A DNA stretch of 60,461 bases from Okeania hirsuta. Lineage in GTDB: Bacteria > Cyanobacteriota > Cyanobacteriia > Cyanobacteriales > Microcoleaceae. Made by a program: the position numbers and the translations under genes. The stretch lies in contig NZ_RCBY01000022.1 of the NCBI RefSeq assembly GCF_003838195.1, positions 1 to 60,461 on the forward strand. Reading direction: 5' to 3'. Below, piece by piece: positions 46,745-57,381 of the stretch. Below the pieces are notes generated by a model. The model was not told where the DNA came from. It ran no database searches and saw only the letters and a list, made by a program, of their open reading frames with translations. Numbering within the stretch: position 1 is the stretch's first letter; the number at the start of each line of letters is the position of its first letter.

Positions 46745-47323
46745 ATGGGCAGGCAGAAAGAGTTCAATAGGGATGAAGTATTAATGAAGGCAATGCAAAC
46801 CTTCTGGTGTTATGGCTATGAGGGGACTTCCATACAAACCTTAGTTGATAAGATGGGTATCAACCGAGGCAGTCTTTATGATACTTTTGGCGATAAGCAA
46901 TCTCTGTTTCAAGAAGCGATCGCCTATTACGACTCTAGACTTGTAGCACCTATGATTACTAAGCTAGAGGCCTATGATGCTTCTAAACAAACCATTGTAG
47001 ATATCTTTTATGGTATGATTGATTCTGCAGTAACAGATGAAGATCATAAAGGCTGCTTAATTACAAACACTGCTGTTGAACTTGGTGGCAATAACCCAGA
47101 CAGTGCTAAACAAATTGCTGCCAAGATCCAACAGATTGAAAATGCACTTACAAAAGCTTTAACTACAGCTCAAGAGAAAGGTGAAATTAGTCAGAAACAT
47201 AACTGCACTACCGTAGCCAGATTTCTTACTTGTTGCTTACAAGGTTTACGGGTAATTTCTAAAGTTAATCCTGACCGAAAAGCATTACAAGATATAGCTA
47301 GAATGGCTCTTTCTGTTTTATAA
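46745..47323 (+). CDS. TetR/AcrR family transcriptional regulator
   Basis: A 192-residue repressor. The N-terminal helix-turn-helix is GYEGTSIQTLVDKMGINRGS then LYDTFGDKQSLF. The C-terminal ligand domain shows GCLITNTAVELGG, as in the YkgE/YxaF-like group. The downstream peroxiredoxin gene is now separated by the IS66 element, so it may once have been its direct neighbour and target. No operator was identified. Confidence 0.9.
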   Translation: MGRQKEFNRDEVLMKAMQTFWCYGYEGTSIQTLVDKMGINRGSLYDTFGDKQSLFQEAIAYYDSRLVAPMITKLEAYDASKQTIVDIFYGMIDSAVTDEDHKGCLITNTAVELGGNNPDSAKQIAAKIQQIENALTKALTTAQEKGEISQKHNCTTVARFLTCCLQGLRVISKVNPDRKALQDIARMALSVL

Positions 47324-47473
47324 CAGGCAACAGGCAACAGGCAACAGCTCATCTGGGGGAAAACATTTCCCTGTCTGAGGTTCATTATCACTCTATATCC
47401 TAAGTAACTTGTTCGTTGCTATAGATTAATTTACCGACTTTTAATTTTTTGGCATTGGTGATTTGAGGTATGA

Positions 47474-47640
47474 TATCATGTCCGGGTAAGAGGTCGATAG
47501 AACTCCTTTCTGCGCTCCGTGTTAAAGTTTGCGCCCTTCATTCCGATAGGATGCGTTGTGCGCCAGCAAACAAAAAACTTTCTCCTTCTATTCCTCTTTC
47601 TTCTTTCTTTCCTCCTGACTCCTGATTCCTGTACCTCGCC
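47474..47640. repeat. Family-C related repeat upstream of IS66
   Basis: Starts tatcatgtccgggtaagagg, contains gcgctccgtgttaaagtttg and a GA/CT-rich stretch with tcctgactcctgattcc. One end of family C is clear. The other is lost near the IS66 left end. Confidence 0.5.
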
Positions 47641-47665
47641 AATCCGACGGCTCCCCTTACCTGAC

Positions 47666-49238
47666 GTAAGGATTCAGGTATAATGGCGATCGCAGTGTGA
47701 ATTCTCAGAAGAAAAATTCAAGACTCACGGTTCCCTTGACAAAAAAACAAACCTTGGTAAAGTAAAAGCATGAGTCAATCACAGCGCCCAGTAAATCGTA
47801 AACGCCTCAACCAGTTGTCAAAGGAAGAACTGGTAGAAATGTTGTTGACTCAACAAAAACTGATAGAGAAACTGCAAAAACAAATTGATAAATTAGAACA
47901 GAATCAAAACCTAGACAGTAAGAACTCCTCCAAACCCCCATCAACCGATCTACTGAAAAAATCGGAAAAAACCAAACCAAAAGAAGAGTCTCTAAGTTCC
48001 TCAGAAAAGAAGAGGCGACCAGGAGGACAAATAGGCCATGAGGGTAAGACTCGCAAAGGGTTTTCTAGAATAGACAGAATAGAAATATTGCAACACTCTG
48101 TTTGTAGTCATTGTGGTCAAGCAGAATTTTTAGATGAGAGTGTGGAAGTAGAAACTCAACAAGTAGCCCAACTGGTGGACAAACCTATTGAAATCATAGA
48201 GTACCATCGCCACAAGTGTCAATGTCTGAGGTGTGGTACAGTCACATCAGCACCTTGGTCTGAAGATATGATACCAGGGCAAGATTTGGGGGTAAAGTTA
48301 CAAGCTTTCCTAGGATGGTTGGGAAACTATGGACATTTACCCTATGAAAAACAACAAGAAATGTTATGGGAATTAGGGAAAATTGAGATTGGCTTAGGGA
48401 CTTTAGTGAACACCAATCAAAGGTTAGAGCAAGCAATTAAACCTCATGTAGAAGAACTCTCAGAATGGGTGAAAATAGAACAACCTTCAATTCATGTAGA
48501 TGAAACACCTTGGCCAGTAAAAGGAGTGAAGGAATGGTTGTGGGTGTTTACCAATCAAGATTTTTGTTTATTCCGGGCTTCCGATACCAGAGGACGTGCC
48601 GAACTGGAATCTCAGTTGGGGCATAAATATGCTGGTGTTCTCAGTAGTGATGATCTGAGTGTTTATAATGGCTATCCAGTGCAAGCCCAACAGAAGTGTT
48701 TAGCTCATCTACGATGTCATTTTCAACGATTAATTCAACTACCAGGTAAGTTGAATCAAGAGATAGGAAAAACTTTTAAAGAGTTAATTGATGAAGGATT
48801 TGAACATTATAGTATCTGGCAAAAGAACCAAGAACGGGCTATTTATGATGAGTGGGCGATTGGATTTAAAAACAAAGTAGAATTAGCTCTCAAACAATGG
48901 AGTCATAAAGCAGGCTATGAAGCAGGGAAACTGTTACGAACTTTGAAATTGAAAGCAGACCAATGGTGGTATTTTCTACTTCACCCAGAGATTCCTCCTG
49001 ATAATAATCTAGCAGAACGTTCATGACGGTTGGCAATCACCAAACGAAAAGTTAGTGGTGGTTCCAGAAGTATGGAAAGATTTCAACACACAGCTAATTT
49101 ATTAACTGTGGTACAAACCTGTCGTCGCCAGGGGCGTTCTGTGATTGAATTCTTTGAACAGTCTCTAGTGGACAGCGTTGTAGGCGATCCCTCATCAACT
49201 CTTTCTCTTATTCCTATTTTGCATACCTGAATCCTTAC
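47666..49238 (+). mobile_element. IS66-family insertion sequence, single-gene type
   Basis: The inverted ends gtaaggattcaggta (47666-47680) and tacctgaatccttac (49224-49238) are perfect complements. Only the DDE transposase gene lies between them; the usual IS66 accessory genes are absent, as in the ISBst12-type group. The transposase frame carries a stop, so the copy is probably defective. Confidence 0.85.
47770..49230 (+). pseudogene. IS66-type transposase with in-frame TGA
   Basis: One frame, split by a TGA at 49024-49026. The N-terminal coiled-coil and leucine-rich segment (LLTQQKLIEKLQKQIDKLEQ) is followed by a basic linker, a zinc-binding segment (HSVCSHCGQAE...CQCLRCGTV), and DDE motifs: Asp in HVDETPWPVKG, Asp in LSSDDLSVYNGY and Glu in PDNNLAERS. 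The stop replaces the codon between AERS and RLAITKRKVSGGSRS. About 66 residues follow to the natural end. As written it gives a product ending right after the catalytic Glu. Confidence 0.88.
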
Positions 49239-49344
49239 TACCTGACTCCTCAGTAATTAAGATTAATATCATACCCTAATTTACCAACGCCAATTTTTTT
49301 TGCCTTAATTGGAACAATCATTCTAAATAATAGGAGAAAATCCC

Positions 49345-50055
<711 letters not shown>

Positions 50056-50296
50056 ATAAATATTGAAAAAAAGGGAAAAACGATAGATATAAATATCTAA
50101 TACCAATTTGATAAATGTTTGCTACAAATAGCTAGGGTATTTCGTAAGAATTTCCTACGGAATGCTCCGCAAACAGAATTGCCGACGGAATGCTCCGCAA
50201 ACAGGAGTCAGAATTAGAGGTACAGTTTTAAGATTAATCTTTTTTTCCCTACTCCCCCGCTACCTCACTCCCCCGCTCCCCCGCTCCCCTACTCCC

Positions 50297-53200
50297 CTAA
50301 TCCCTACTCCCTAAAGTCTCAAAATTAGCCATCAATAAATACGAACAGGGAACAAGGTAGAGAGCAACGAGCGTTGCACCACCAACACCACCGGCGATCG
50401 CTATCGCCAAAGGAGGCCAAAAGTCACCACCTTGTACTAACAAAGGAACAAACCCGATCATTGTGGTTAAAGTTGTCGCAACCACATGACGAGTGGAACA
50501 CATAACAACTTGACGCATAGCTCGACGGTTGCCTGTAGATGCTTTGGGATCTTCCAGGATAGCAGCTAAAACTACTACTGAATCATTAATGGCAACTCCC
50601 ACTAAACCAAATGTTCCGATCAGACTCATAAAACCAAAGGGATAACCAAATAACCATAAACTGAAAAATCCTAAACCAATGGCACAAATGGCGACTCCCC
50701 CAATAATGGCAGTTGCTCGGAAGGAATTTAAGGATAAAACTAAAATTGAAGTTGCTAACAACAACACTAAAGGTACTGTAGCAAACAAATTTGCTTCAGT
50801 TTCGCCTTGTTTTTCTGACTCTCCAGCAACTTGCAACCAATACCCGGATGGTAACTCAAAGTTTGAATCATTCAACTTTTGTTGCCACTCCTGCAAAACT
50901 TGAGAAGGTAAAACCCCGGCAGCAACAAAACCTTGAATTGAATTTATCCGTCTGCCATTATGTCTTTTAATAAGAGAAAATTCTGGCTTTAATTCTACTT
51001 TTGCTAAAGCTGAAAGGGGTATTGTATCAGTTGCACTAAATCGGTTTTTATTGAGACTGGAACCAGTCGGTTGTAAGTCTAGAGATGTAATTTGACTAAT
51101 GTTTCCCCGTTGAGCATTCGATACTCGCACCCGCACTGGTAATTCTTCGGTATCTTCAATAATTGAACCTCCTAACTTTCCCTCTAACAAGGTCTCCAAC
51201 TGTTGTGAAACAGTAGCATGATCTAATCCTGCTAAACGAACTTCTTCCTCATTCACTTGTAGTTGTAGTTGGGGTCGAATTTCGCTTAAAGTGTCGCGGG
51301 TGTGAGTTACGTTAGGAATTTGAACTAAGATATTTCTTGCTTGTTCTCCTAATTCTTGTAGACGATTTAAGTTAGGACCATAAATTCTCATTTCTACTGG
51401 TGCGTCAAAAGGAGGTCCTTGTTCTAATTGTCGAATCAAAACTTGAGCTTCAGGAAATGCGGTATCAACTTCTGCTTGGAGTGCATTAACAAATTCTGGT
51501 TTAGCAATTAAATTTAACTGTAAAATTCCTTGAGCATAATTTGGGTCTTGTCTACCTGATGCTAAGTTATAGTAATACCGAGGAGAACTACGTCCTAAAA
51601 ACCACTGTATTTCTTCAATTTCTGGATGTTTTAACATTATGTTTCTGACTTCTATAGCTGTATTTTTAGTTTTTTCAATGGAGCTTAGACCAGGTAGTTC
51701 TAATTCTATTTGTAGTTGATTTCTTTCTGCTAGAGGAAAGAATTGTCGGGGGAGACTGCTAACTTGAATGAAACCAGTTATCGGTAAAATTAAACTTAAT
51801 AATATTCCTAACCATGGACTGCTAAATACACTTCTTAGACTGACTTTGTAAAGTTGATTTAAAGATGAATTTACAAACCCAGTTTGCCACCATTTTCGTT
51901 GAATATAATGCGAATAATAATGATATAGTTTGCCTGCTAAACCAGAACCTATAGTTAGAGAAAATATTAAAGAAGAAATAACAGCTAAAATCACACTAAT
52001 GCCAAGACCACCAACAAATTCTCCACCGTAACCAGGCATTAAAACAATTGGTAAAAATGCTATAGCTGTAGTTAAAGTTGATGCAGTTAATGGCAGGAAT
52101 AAATGATTAACTGCATTATTTATAGCAGTTTCAGCGCTCAATCCAGAAACCATATTTTTAGTAATTCTATCAACAACAATAATTGCTGTATCAATCAATA
52201 ATCCTAAAGCTACAATTAATCCAACTATTGAGATTTGATTTACAGAAACATTCAGAAGCTTCATTATCCCTAAAACCATACAACTTGATAAGGGTAATGC
52301 TAAACTCACAACAGTTGCAGATTTCCAACCCATTAAAAATAATGTAATTCCAAATATCAGTATCCCACTCATTAACAGATTTAACATCAGACTTTTGAAA
52401 CGAGCTTGAATATAATTATTTTGATTAAAAATTATCTCAAGTTTTAGACCTTGACCAAGCTCTTGCCGGAATTTTTCTATGGCTGCTTCTGCCGATTTTG
52501 CCCAAAGGTCTATTTGATAATTTGATTCTACAAATATAGCTAAAGTAGAAGCCGGAAGACCATTAATTAATGCTAGTTCATTTGCTGGTTCAGCAATTGT
52601 TTTTCTGACTTCAGCAATGTCGCCAAGTAGAGTGAATTGCCCTTGTTTACTAAAGCTAATTGGAATATTTATAATCCGCTCTAGGGAATCTAAATCTGCA
52701 TCAACTTCTAGAAGTAAATCATTATTTTTGCTACGAAATTGACCGGAAGAAACTTTAGCATCACTTTGTTTAATTTGGGCTGATAATTGTTGGGGTGTGA
52801 GACCAATACTAGCTAACTGAGCTGCATCAATCTCTACTAATATTTCTTCTTGAGGATTACCAATTGTGGCGATTTTTTCTGTTCCTGGTAATGCTAATAA
52901 TTTATCTTTTAATAATTCAGATAAACGACTAAGAAGTGCATAATTTGGCTTTGTATCTTGTTCCCAAGTTAAAGCAGCAATCATGGCATAAGCTTTAATT
53001 TTAAGTTCTTCTAATTGTGGTTTACTTGCACCAATAGGTAGTTGAGTTGTAACTTGATTTAATCGGTCTCTAATTCTTAACCAAACTGTATCGGCGTTTG
53101 TTTTTTTAACTGAATCTAATAATTCAATACTAATAGTTGAAGTTCCTACCTTAGAAGTTGAAATTGTCATTCTAATTTCTTCAATTTCAGATAGTTCTGT

Positions 53201-53398
53201 TTCTATTTTTTCTGTGATTAATGTTTCTATTTGTTCTGCATCTGCTCCCGGCCAAAAAGTTGTAATGACTGCAACGCGGGAAGTTAATTGTGGGTCTTCA
53301 AGTCGTGGCAATGTTAAAAAAGATGATACTCCCCAGACCACAATAATTAGTATGGTTAGTATTAATAATCGCAAGTTCCGATAAAATAAGGTAGCCAT
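50297..53398 (-). CDS. RND-family efflux permease (copy 1)
   Basis: A 1033-residue inner-membrane proton-driven exporter. It has TM1 (NLRLLILTILIIVVWGVSSF), a porter domain, the TM2-6 block with [14 protein letters not shown] (a TM4 Asp for proton relay), a second porter domain, and TM8-12 ending GIDSV-like segments ([20 protein letters not shown]). Close in sequence to the next gene. No membrane-fusion or outer-membrane partner lies beside it, so it may work with one encoded elsewhere. Substrate unknown. Confidence 0.93.
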   Translation of the reverse strand: MATLFYRNLRLLILTILIIVVWGVSSFLTLPRLEDPQLTSRVAVITTFWPGADAEQIETLITEKIETELSEIEEIRMTISTSKVGTSTISIELLDSVKKTNADTVWLRIRDRLNQVTTQLPIGASKPQLEELKIKAYAMIAALTWEQDTKPNYALLSRLSELLKDKLLALPGTEKIATIGNPQEEILVEIDAAQLASIGLTPQQLSAQIKQSDAKVSSGQFRSKNNDLLLEVDADLDSLERIINIPISFSKQGQFTLLGDIAEVRKTIAEPANELALINGLPASTLAIFVESNYQIDLWAKSAEAAIEKFRQELGQGLKLEIIFNQNNYIQARFKSLMLNLLMSGILIFGITLFLMGWKSATVVSLALPLSSCMVLGIMKLLNVSVNQISIVGLIVALGLLIDTAIIVVDRITKNMVSGLSAETAINNAVNHLFLPLTASTLTTAIAFLPIVLMPGYGGEFVGGLGISVILAVISSLIFSLTIGSGLAGKLYHYYSHYIQRKWWQTGFVNSSLNQLYKVSLRSVFSSPWLGILLSLILPITGFIQVSSLPRQFFPLAERNQLQIELELPGLSSIEKTKNTAIEVRNIMLKHPEIEEIQWFLGRSSPRYYYNLASGRQDPNYAQGILQLNLIAKPEFVNALQAEVDTAFPEAQVLIRQLEQGPPFDAPVEMRIYGPNLNRLQELGEQARNILVQIPNVTHTRDTLSEIRPQLQLQVNEEEVRLAGLDHATVSQQLETLLEGKLGGSIIEDTEELPVRVRVSNAQRGNISQITSLDLQPTGSSLNKNRFSATDTIPLSALAKVELKPEFSLIKRHNGRRINSIQGFVAAGVLPSQVLQEWQQKLNDSNFELPSGYWLQVAGESEKQGETEANLFATVPLVLLLATSILVLSLNSFRATAIIGGVAICAIGLGFFSLWLFGYPFGFMSLIGTFGLVGVAINDSVVVLAAILEDPKASTGNRRAMRQVVMCSTRHVVATTLTTMIGFVPLLVQGGDFWPPLAIAIAGGVGGATLVALYLVPCSYLLMANFETLGSRD

Positions 53399-53661
53399 TT
53401 CAGTTATAAGTTATCAGTGATCGGTTTTTCTGCTCTCAACAAAATCTATGGAGCATCTTGCACCCGCTATTTCCCAAAAATTCCCAATGTCCCCACATTT
53501 TCTACACTTCCCACAGTACTCCTTATTATAGCAAATCTAAAAATTATTGCTACATATCCTTGAAAGTACGGAGTAGTGAGTATGGTTCAAAGACATAAGA
53601 TATCTTGTTTTAGTGCCGAGAATCGTTGCAAAAATCACTGAACCATTATTATTACTTAATA

Positions 53662-53856
53662 ATACCAAATCCGCCTAATTGCACATAGATCCAATAACGT
53701 CATAATCAGGATTTTAAACTATTAGACAATAATAAAAAATAAAATCAATTGTTCTACATAAATTATCAATTATTTATCCTTAACCCCTGCTTCCTACTCT
53801 CTACTCTCTCTTTTCTAGGTCTATTGATTGTGAGGTTATTTAACCGGATTTTATAT
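53662..53856. mobile_element. Family-A inverted-repeat element
   Basis: The left end continues gcctaattgcacatagatcc, as in the copy at 15129. The right end reads gaggttatttaaccgg. Non-coding. Confidence 0.6.
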
Positions 53857-53860
53857 AACT

Positions 53861-53955
53861 AGACATCTCCAAAAATTAAAAATAAAATCAATTCTTATCC
53901 AGAAATTATTAATTATTCTTCTCTGTTCCCTGTTCCCTCTTTTCTGGAGATGTCT
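53861..53955. mobile_element. Family-B inverted-repeat element
   Basis: The ends agacatctcca and tggagatgtct are perfect complements. The inside has aaaataaaatcaattcttat and ttccctgttccctc. The shortest and cleanest copy. Confidence 0.75.
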
Positions 53956-53980
53956 ACTGAAGTTTTTATGAAGTATAGCA

Positions 53981-56900
53981 TTATTTTGGGGAATTGGTAT
54001 TACTTCTACCAAAATTCGCCAGAAGTAAATACGAACAGGGAACAAGATAAAGAGCTACCAACGTTGAACCGCCAACACCACCAGCGATCGCTATAGCTAG
54101 AGGAGGCCAAAAACTACCGCCTCCTAACAATAAGGGCACAAACCCAATCATTGTAGTTAAGGTTGTAGCAATTACATGACGAGTGGAACGTAGGACTACT
54201 TTTCGGGTAGCTCGACGGTTGCCTTGAGATGCTTCTGGGTCTTCCAGGATGGCAGCCATAACTACAACTGAGTCGTTAATGGCAATTCCCACTAAACCAA
54301 ATGTGCCGATCAGACTCATAAACCCAAAGGGATAGCCAAATAACCATAAACTAAAAAATCCTAATCCTACAGCACAAATAGCAACTAAACCAATTATGGA
54401 AGCTGCTCGGAATGAATTTAAGGATAACACCAAAATTGAGGCTGACAATACTAATATAACTGGGAGAGTTGAGAAAAGATTTCCTTGAGCATTGCCTTGT
54501 TGTTCTGCCTCTCCAGCAATTTCAGACCAGTACCCAGATGGTATTTCAAAATCTGCATCATTTAACTTTTGCTGCCATTTTGTGAAAATTTCTGAAGGTA
54601 AAACCCCAGCAGCGAGAAAACCTTGAATTGAGTTTACTCTTCTACCGTTACGCCTTTTAATGACTGAAAATTGTGGTTCTAATTCTACTTCTGCTAAAGC
54701 TGATAGAGGTATTGTGTCAGTTGCATTCAGGCGATTTTGATTGAGACTGGAACCAGTCGGTTGTAAATCTAGGGATTTAATTTGGTTAAAGTCTCCTCTT
54801 TGAGTATTTGATACTCGCACCCGCACTGGTAATTCTTCAACACCTTCGAGGATAGAACCTCCTAAATTTCCCTCTAGTAAAGTATCTAACTGTTCCGAAA
54901 CAGTAGCGCGATCTAGTCCTGCTAAACGAATCTCTTCTTCATCCACTAACAGTTTTAGTTGAGGTCGAACATCGTTTAAGGTGCTGCGGGTATGAGTTAC
55001 TTTCGGAGTTTGAGCTAATAGCGCTCTTGCTTGTTCTCCTATTTGTTGTAGACGGTTTAAGTTGGGACCATAAATTCGTAGTTCCACTGGTGCATCAAAA
55101 GGAGGTCCCTGTTCCAATAGTCGCACTAAAATTTGAGCTTTAGGAAATGCGCTATCAACTTCTGCTTGAATTCTGTTAACTAATTCTGGTTTAGCGATCG
55201 TATTTAGCTGCAAAAATCCTTGAGCATAATTGAGATACCGTTCTTTACCTGCTTTTAAGTTGTAGTAATACCTGGGCGAACTACGGGCTAAAAACCACTG
55301 TAATTCATCAATTTCTGGGTGCTTTAAAATTAGCTCTCGGACTTGTAGAGCAGTATTTCTTGTTTTTTCAATTGAGGTGAGAGCCGGCAATTCTAATTCA
55401 ATTTGTACTTGGTCTCTATCTACTTGAGGAAAGAATTGTTGGGGCAGAGTTCCTAGCTGAACTATACCAGTTATTGGCAAAATTAAACCTAATAATATTC
55501 CTAACAAAGGAGAACTATATACACTGCGTAAACTTAGTTGATAAATTTGAGTTAAATAAGAATTTGAAAATCCCGTTTTCCACCATGGCTGTTTAGTTTT
55601 TTGCCAGGAATTACGGTCTGGATTGTGGTATAATTTTGCTGTTATTGCTGAACTGATTGTAATTGATATTAATAGTGAATAAAGAACAGCTAAAATCACA
55701 CTAATACCAATACTACCAACAAATTCTCCAGAAGGACCAGGCATAATTGCAATTGGTAAAAACGCCAGAGCTGTAGTTAAAGTTGATGCCATTAAAGGCA
55801 TAAATAAATGATGAATTGCTTTAGTAATTGCTACTTCTGATTTTAGACCTGAAGCTATACCTTGACTAACTTCATCAACCACAATAATTGCTGTATCAAT
55901 TAATAGCCCTAAAGCTACAATTATTCCAGTTATTGACATTTGATGTAGAGGTATATCTAACAATCCCATCGAACCTAACACCATACAAGTTGATAGAGGT
56001 AGGGCTAAACCAACAACAATTGCAGATTTCCAACCCATTAAAAAGACTGTAATTGCAAATACTAGAAAGCCACTAATAAACAAATTTAAAATCAGACTAT
56101 CTAGACGATTTTCAATATAATTACTTTGATTAAAAATCATCTCTAGTTTCAGACCTTTGCCTAGTTGTTCGCGGAATTTATCAATTTCTGTTTCTGCTGT
56201 TTTTGCCCAAAGGTCTATTTGATAATCTGATTCGACAAATACCCCTAATGCAGCAGCAGGACGACCATTAATTAATGTTAATTCTCTGGGCGGTTTAATA
56301 ATAGTTTTCCTCACCTCAGCAATGTCGCCAAGGAGAGCAAATTGTCCTTGTTCGCTAAAATTAATTGGAATACTCCGAATCCTTTCTAAAGAATCTAAAT
56401 CTGATTCTATTTCTAATAGTAAATCATTATTTTGACTGCGCATTATACCTGCTGAAACCTTAGCATCGCTCTGTTGAATTTGCGTTGATAATTGTTGAGG
56501 TGTTAACCCAATACTAGCTAACTGAACCTGGTCAATTTCTACGATAATTTCTTCATTTTGCTTGCCAAAAATATCAACCTTTTCTGTACCCGATAATCCC
56601 AAAAATTCATCTTTCAACAGTTCAGATAAACGGTTAATAATTGCATAATTCGGTTCGCTATCTTGTTCCCAAATTAAAGCTGCAATCAAAGCATAAGCCT
56701 TAACTTCTACCTCCTCTAGTCGTGGTGGACTCGCACCCACAGGTAATTCAGGAGCAGCTCTATTTAATCGCTCTCTAATTCTTAACCAAACCGCATCAGC
56801 ATCTGCCTCTTCAACGGAGTCTAACAGTTCAATATCGATAATCGAACTACCCGCTCTAGAGTCTGATTCGTAGGTTTTAATTTCCTCAATTTCAGATAAT

Positions 56901-57103
56901 TCTTCCTCTATTTTTTCCGTAACTAACGCCTCTACTCGTTCAGCATCAGCTCCAGGTAAAAAAGTTGTGACAAACGCTTGACGAGAAACTAATTCAGGGT
57001 CTTCAAGTCGTGGCAATGTGAAAAAAGCTGAAATTCCCCAGGTGAGAATTACCAATATTGCCAGGATTAATAATCTAAAGTTTCGATAAAATAAAGTAGT
57101 CAT
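53981..57103 (-). CDS. RND-family efflux permease (copy 2)
   Basis: A 1040-residue paralogue of the following gene, starting [20 protein letters not shown]. The TM4 segment is [14 protein letters not shown] and the C-terminal half has [20 protein letters not shown]. Many stretches are identical to copy 1, pointing to an ancient tandem duplication followed by divergence. No partner protein is adjacent. The 5' end is close to a GGAGACA repeat tract. Confidence 0.93.
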   Translation of the reverse strand: MTTLFYRNFRLLILAILVILTWGISAFFTLPRLEDPELVSRQAFVTTFLPGADAERVEALVTEKIEEELSEIEEIKTYESDSRAGSSIIDIELLDSVEEADADAVWLRIRERLNRAAPELPVGASPPRLEEVEVKAYALIAALIWEQDSEPNYAIINRLSELLKDEFLGLSGTEKVDIFGKQNEEIIVEIDQVQLASIGLTPQQLSTQIQQSDAKVSAGIMRSQNNDLLLEIESDLDSLERIRSIPINFSEQGQFALLGDIAEVRKTIIKPPRELTLINGRPAAALGVFVESDYQIDLWAKTAETEIDKFREQLGKGLKLEMIFNQSNYIENRLDSLILNLFISGFLVFAITVFLMGWKSAIVVGLALPLSTCMVLGSMGLLDIPLHQMSITGIIVALGLLIDTAIIVVDEVSQGIASGLKSEVAITKAIHHLFMPLMASTLTTALAFLPIAIMPGPSGEFVGSIGISVILAVLYSLLISITISSAITAKLYHNPDRNSWQKTKQPWWKTGFSNSYLTQIYQLSLRSVYSSPLLGILLGLILPITGIVQLGTLPQQFFPQVDRDQVQIELELPALTSIEKTRNTALQVRELILKHPEIDELQWFLARSSPRYYYNLKAGKERYLNYAQGFLQLNTIAKPELVNRIQAEVDSAFPKAQILVRLLEQGPPFDAPVELRIYGPNLNRLQQIGEQARALLAQTPKVTHTRSTLNDVRPQLKLLVDEEEIRLAGLDRATVSEQLDTLLEGNLGGSILEGVEELPVRVRVSNTQRGDFNQIKSLDLQPTGSSLNQNRLNATDTIPLSALAEVELEPQFSVIKRRNGRRVNSIQGFLAAGVLPSEIFTKWQQKLNDADFEIPSGYWSEIAGEAEQQGNAQGNLFSTLPVILVLSASILVLSLNSFRAASIIGLVAICAVGLGFFSLWLFGYPFGFMSLIGTFGLVGIAINDSVVVMAAILEDPEASQGNRRATRKVVLRSTRHVIATTLTTMIGFVPLLLGGGSFWPPLAIAIAGGVGGSTLVALYLVPCSYLLLANFGRSNTNSPK

Positions 57104-57112
57104 TTTCAGTTA

Positions 57113-57320
<208 letters not shown>

Positions 57321-57381
57321 TTACAGCTAGGGAGGAGTGGCGTACCTCTCGCCTGATGGAATTTGCTGTATCAGTTCTAAA

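Larger units (their letters stand above)
53399..53980. other. Gap between the RND genes, with family-A and family-B elements
   Basis: 582 bp. A family-A element (53662-53856, ends accaaatccg and ccggattttatat) is followed five bases later by a family-B element (53861-53955, ends agacatctcca and tggagatgtct). Both are outside the genes. The separate promoter of copy 1 must lie in the 53400-53600 part. Confidence 0.65.
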
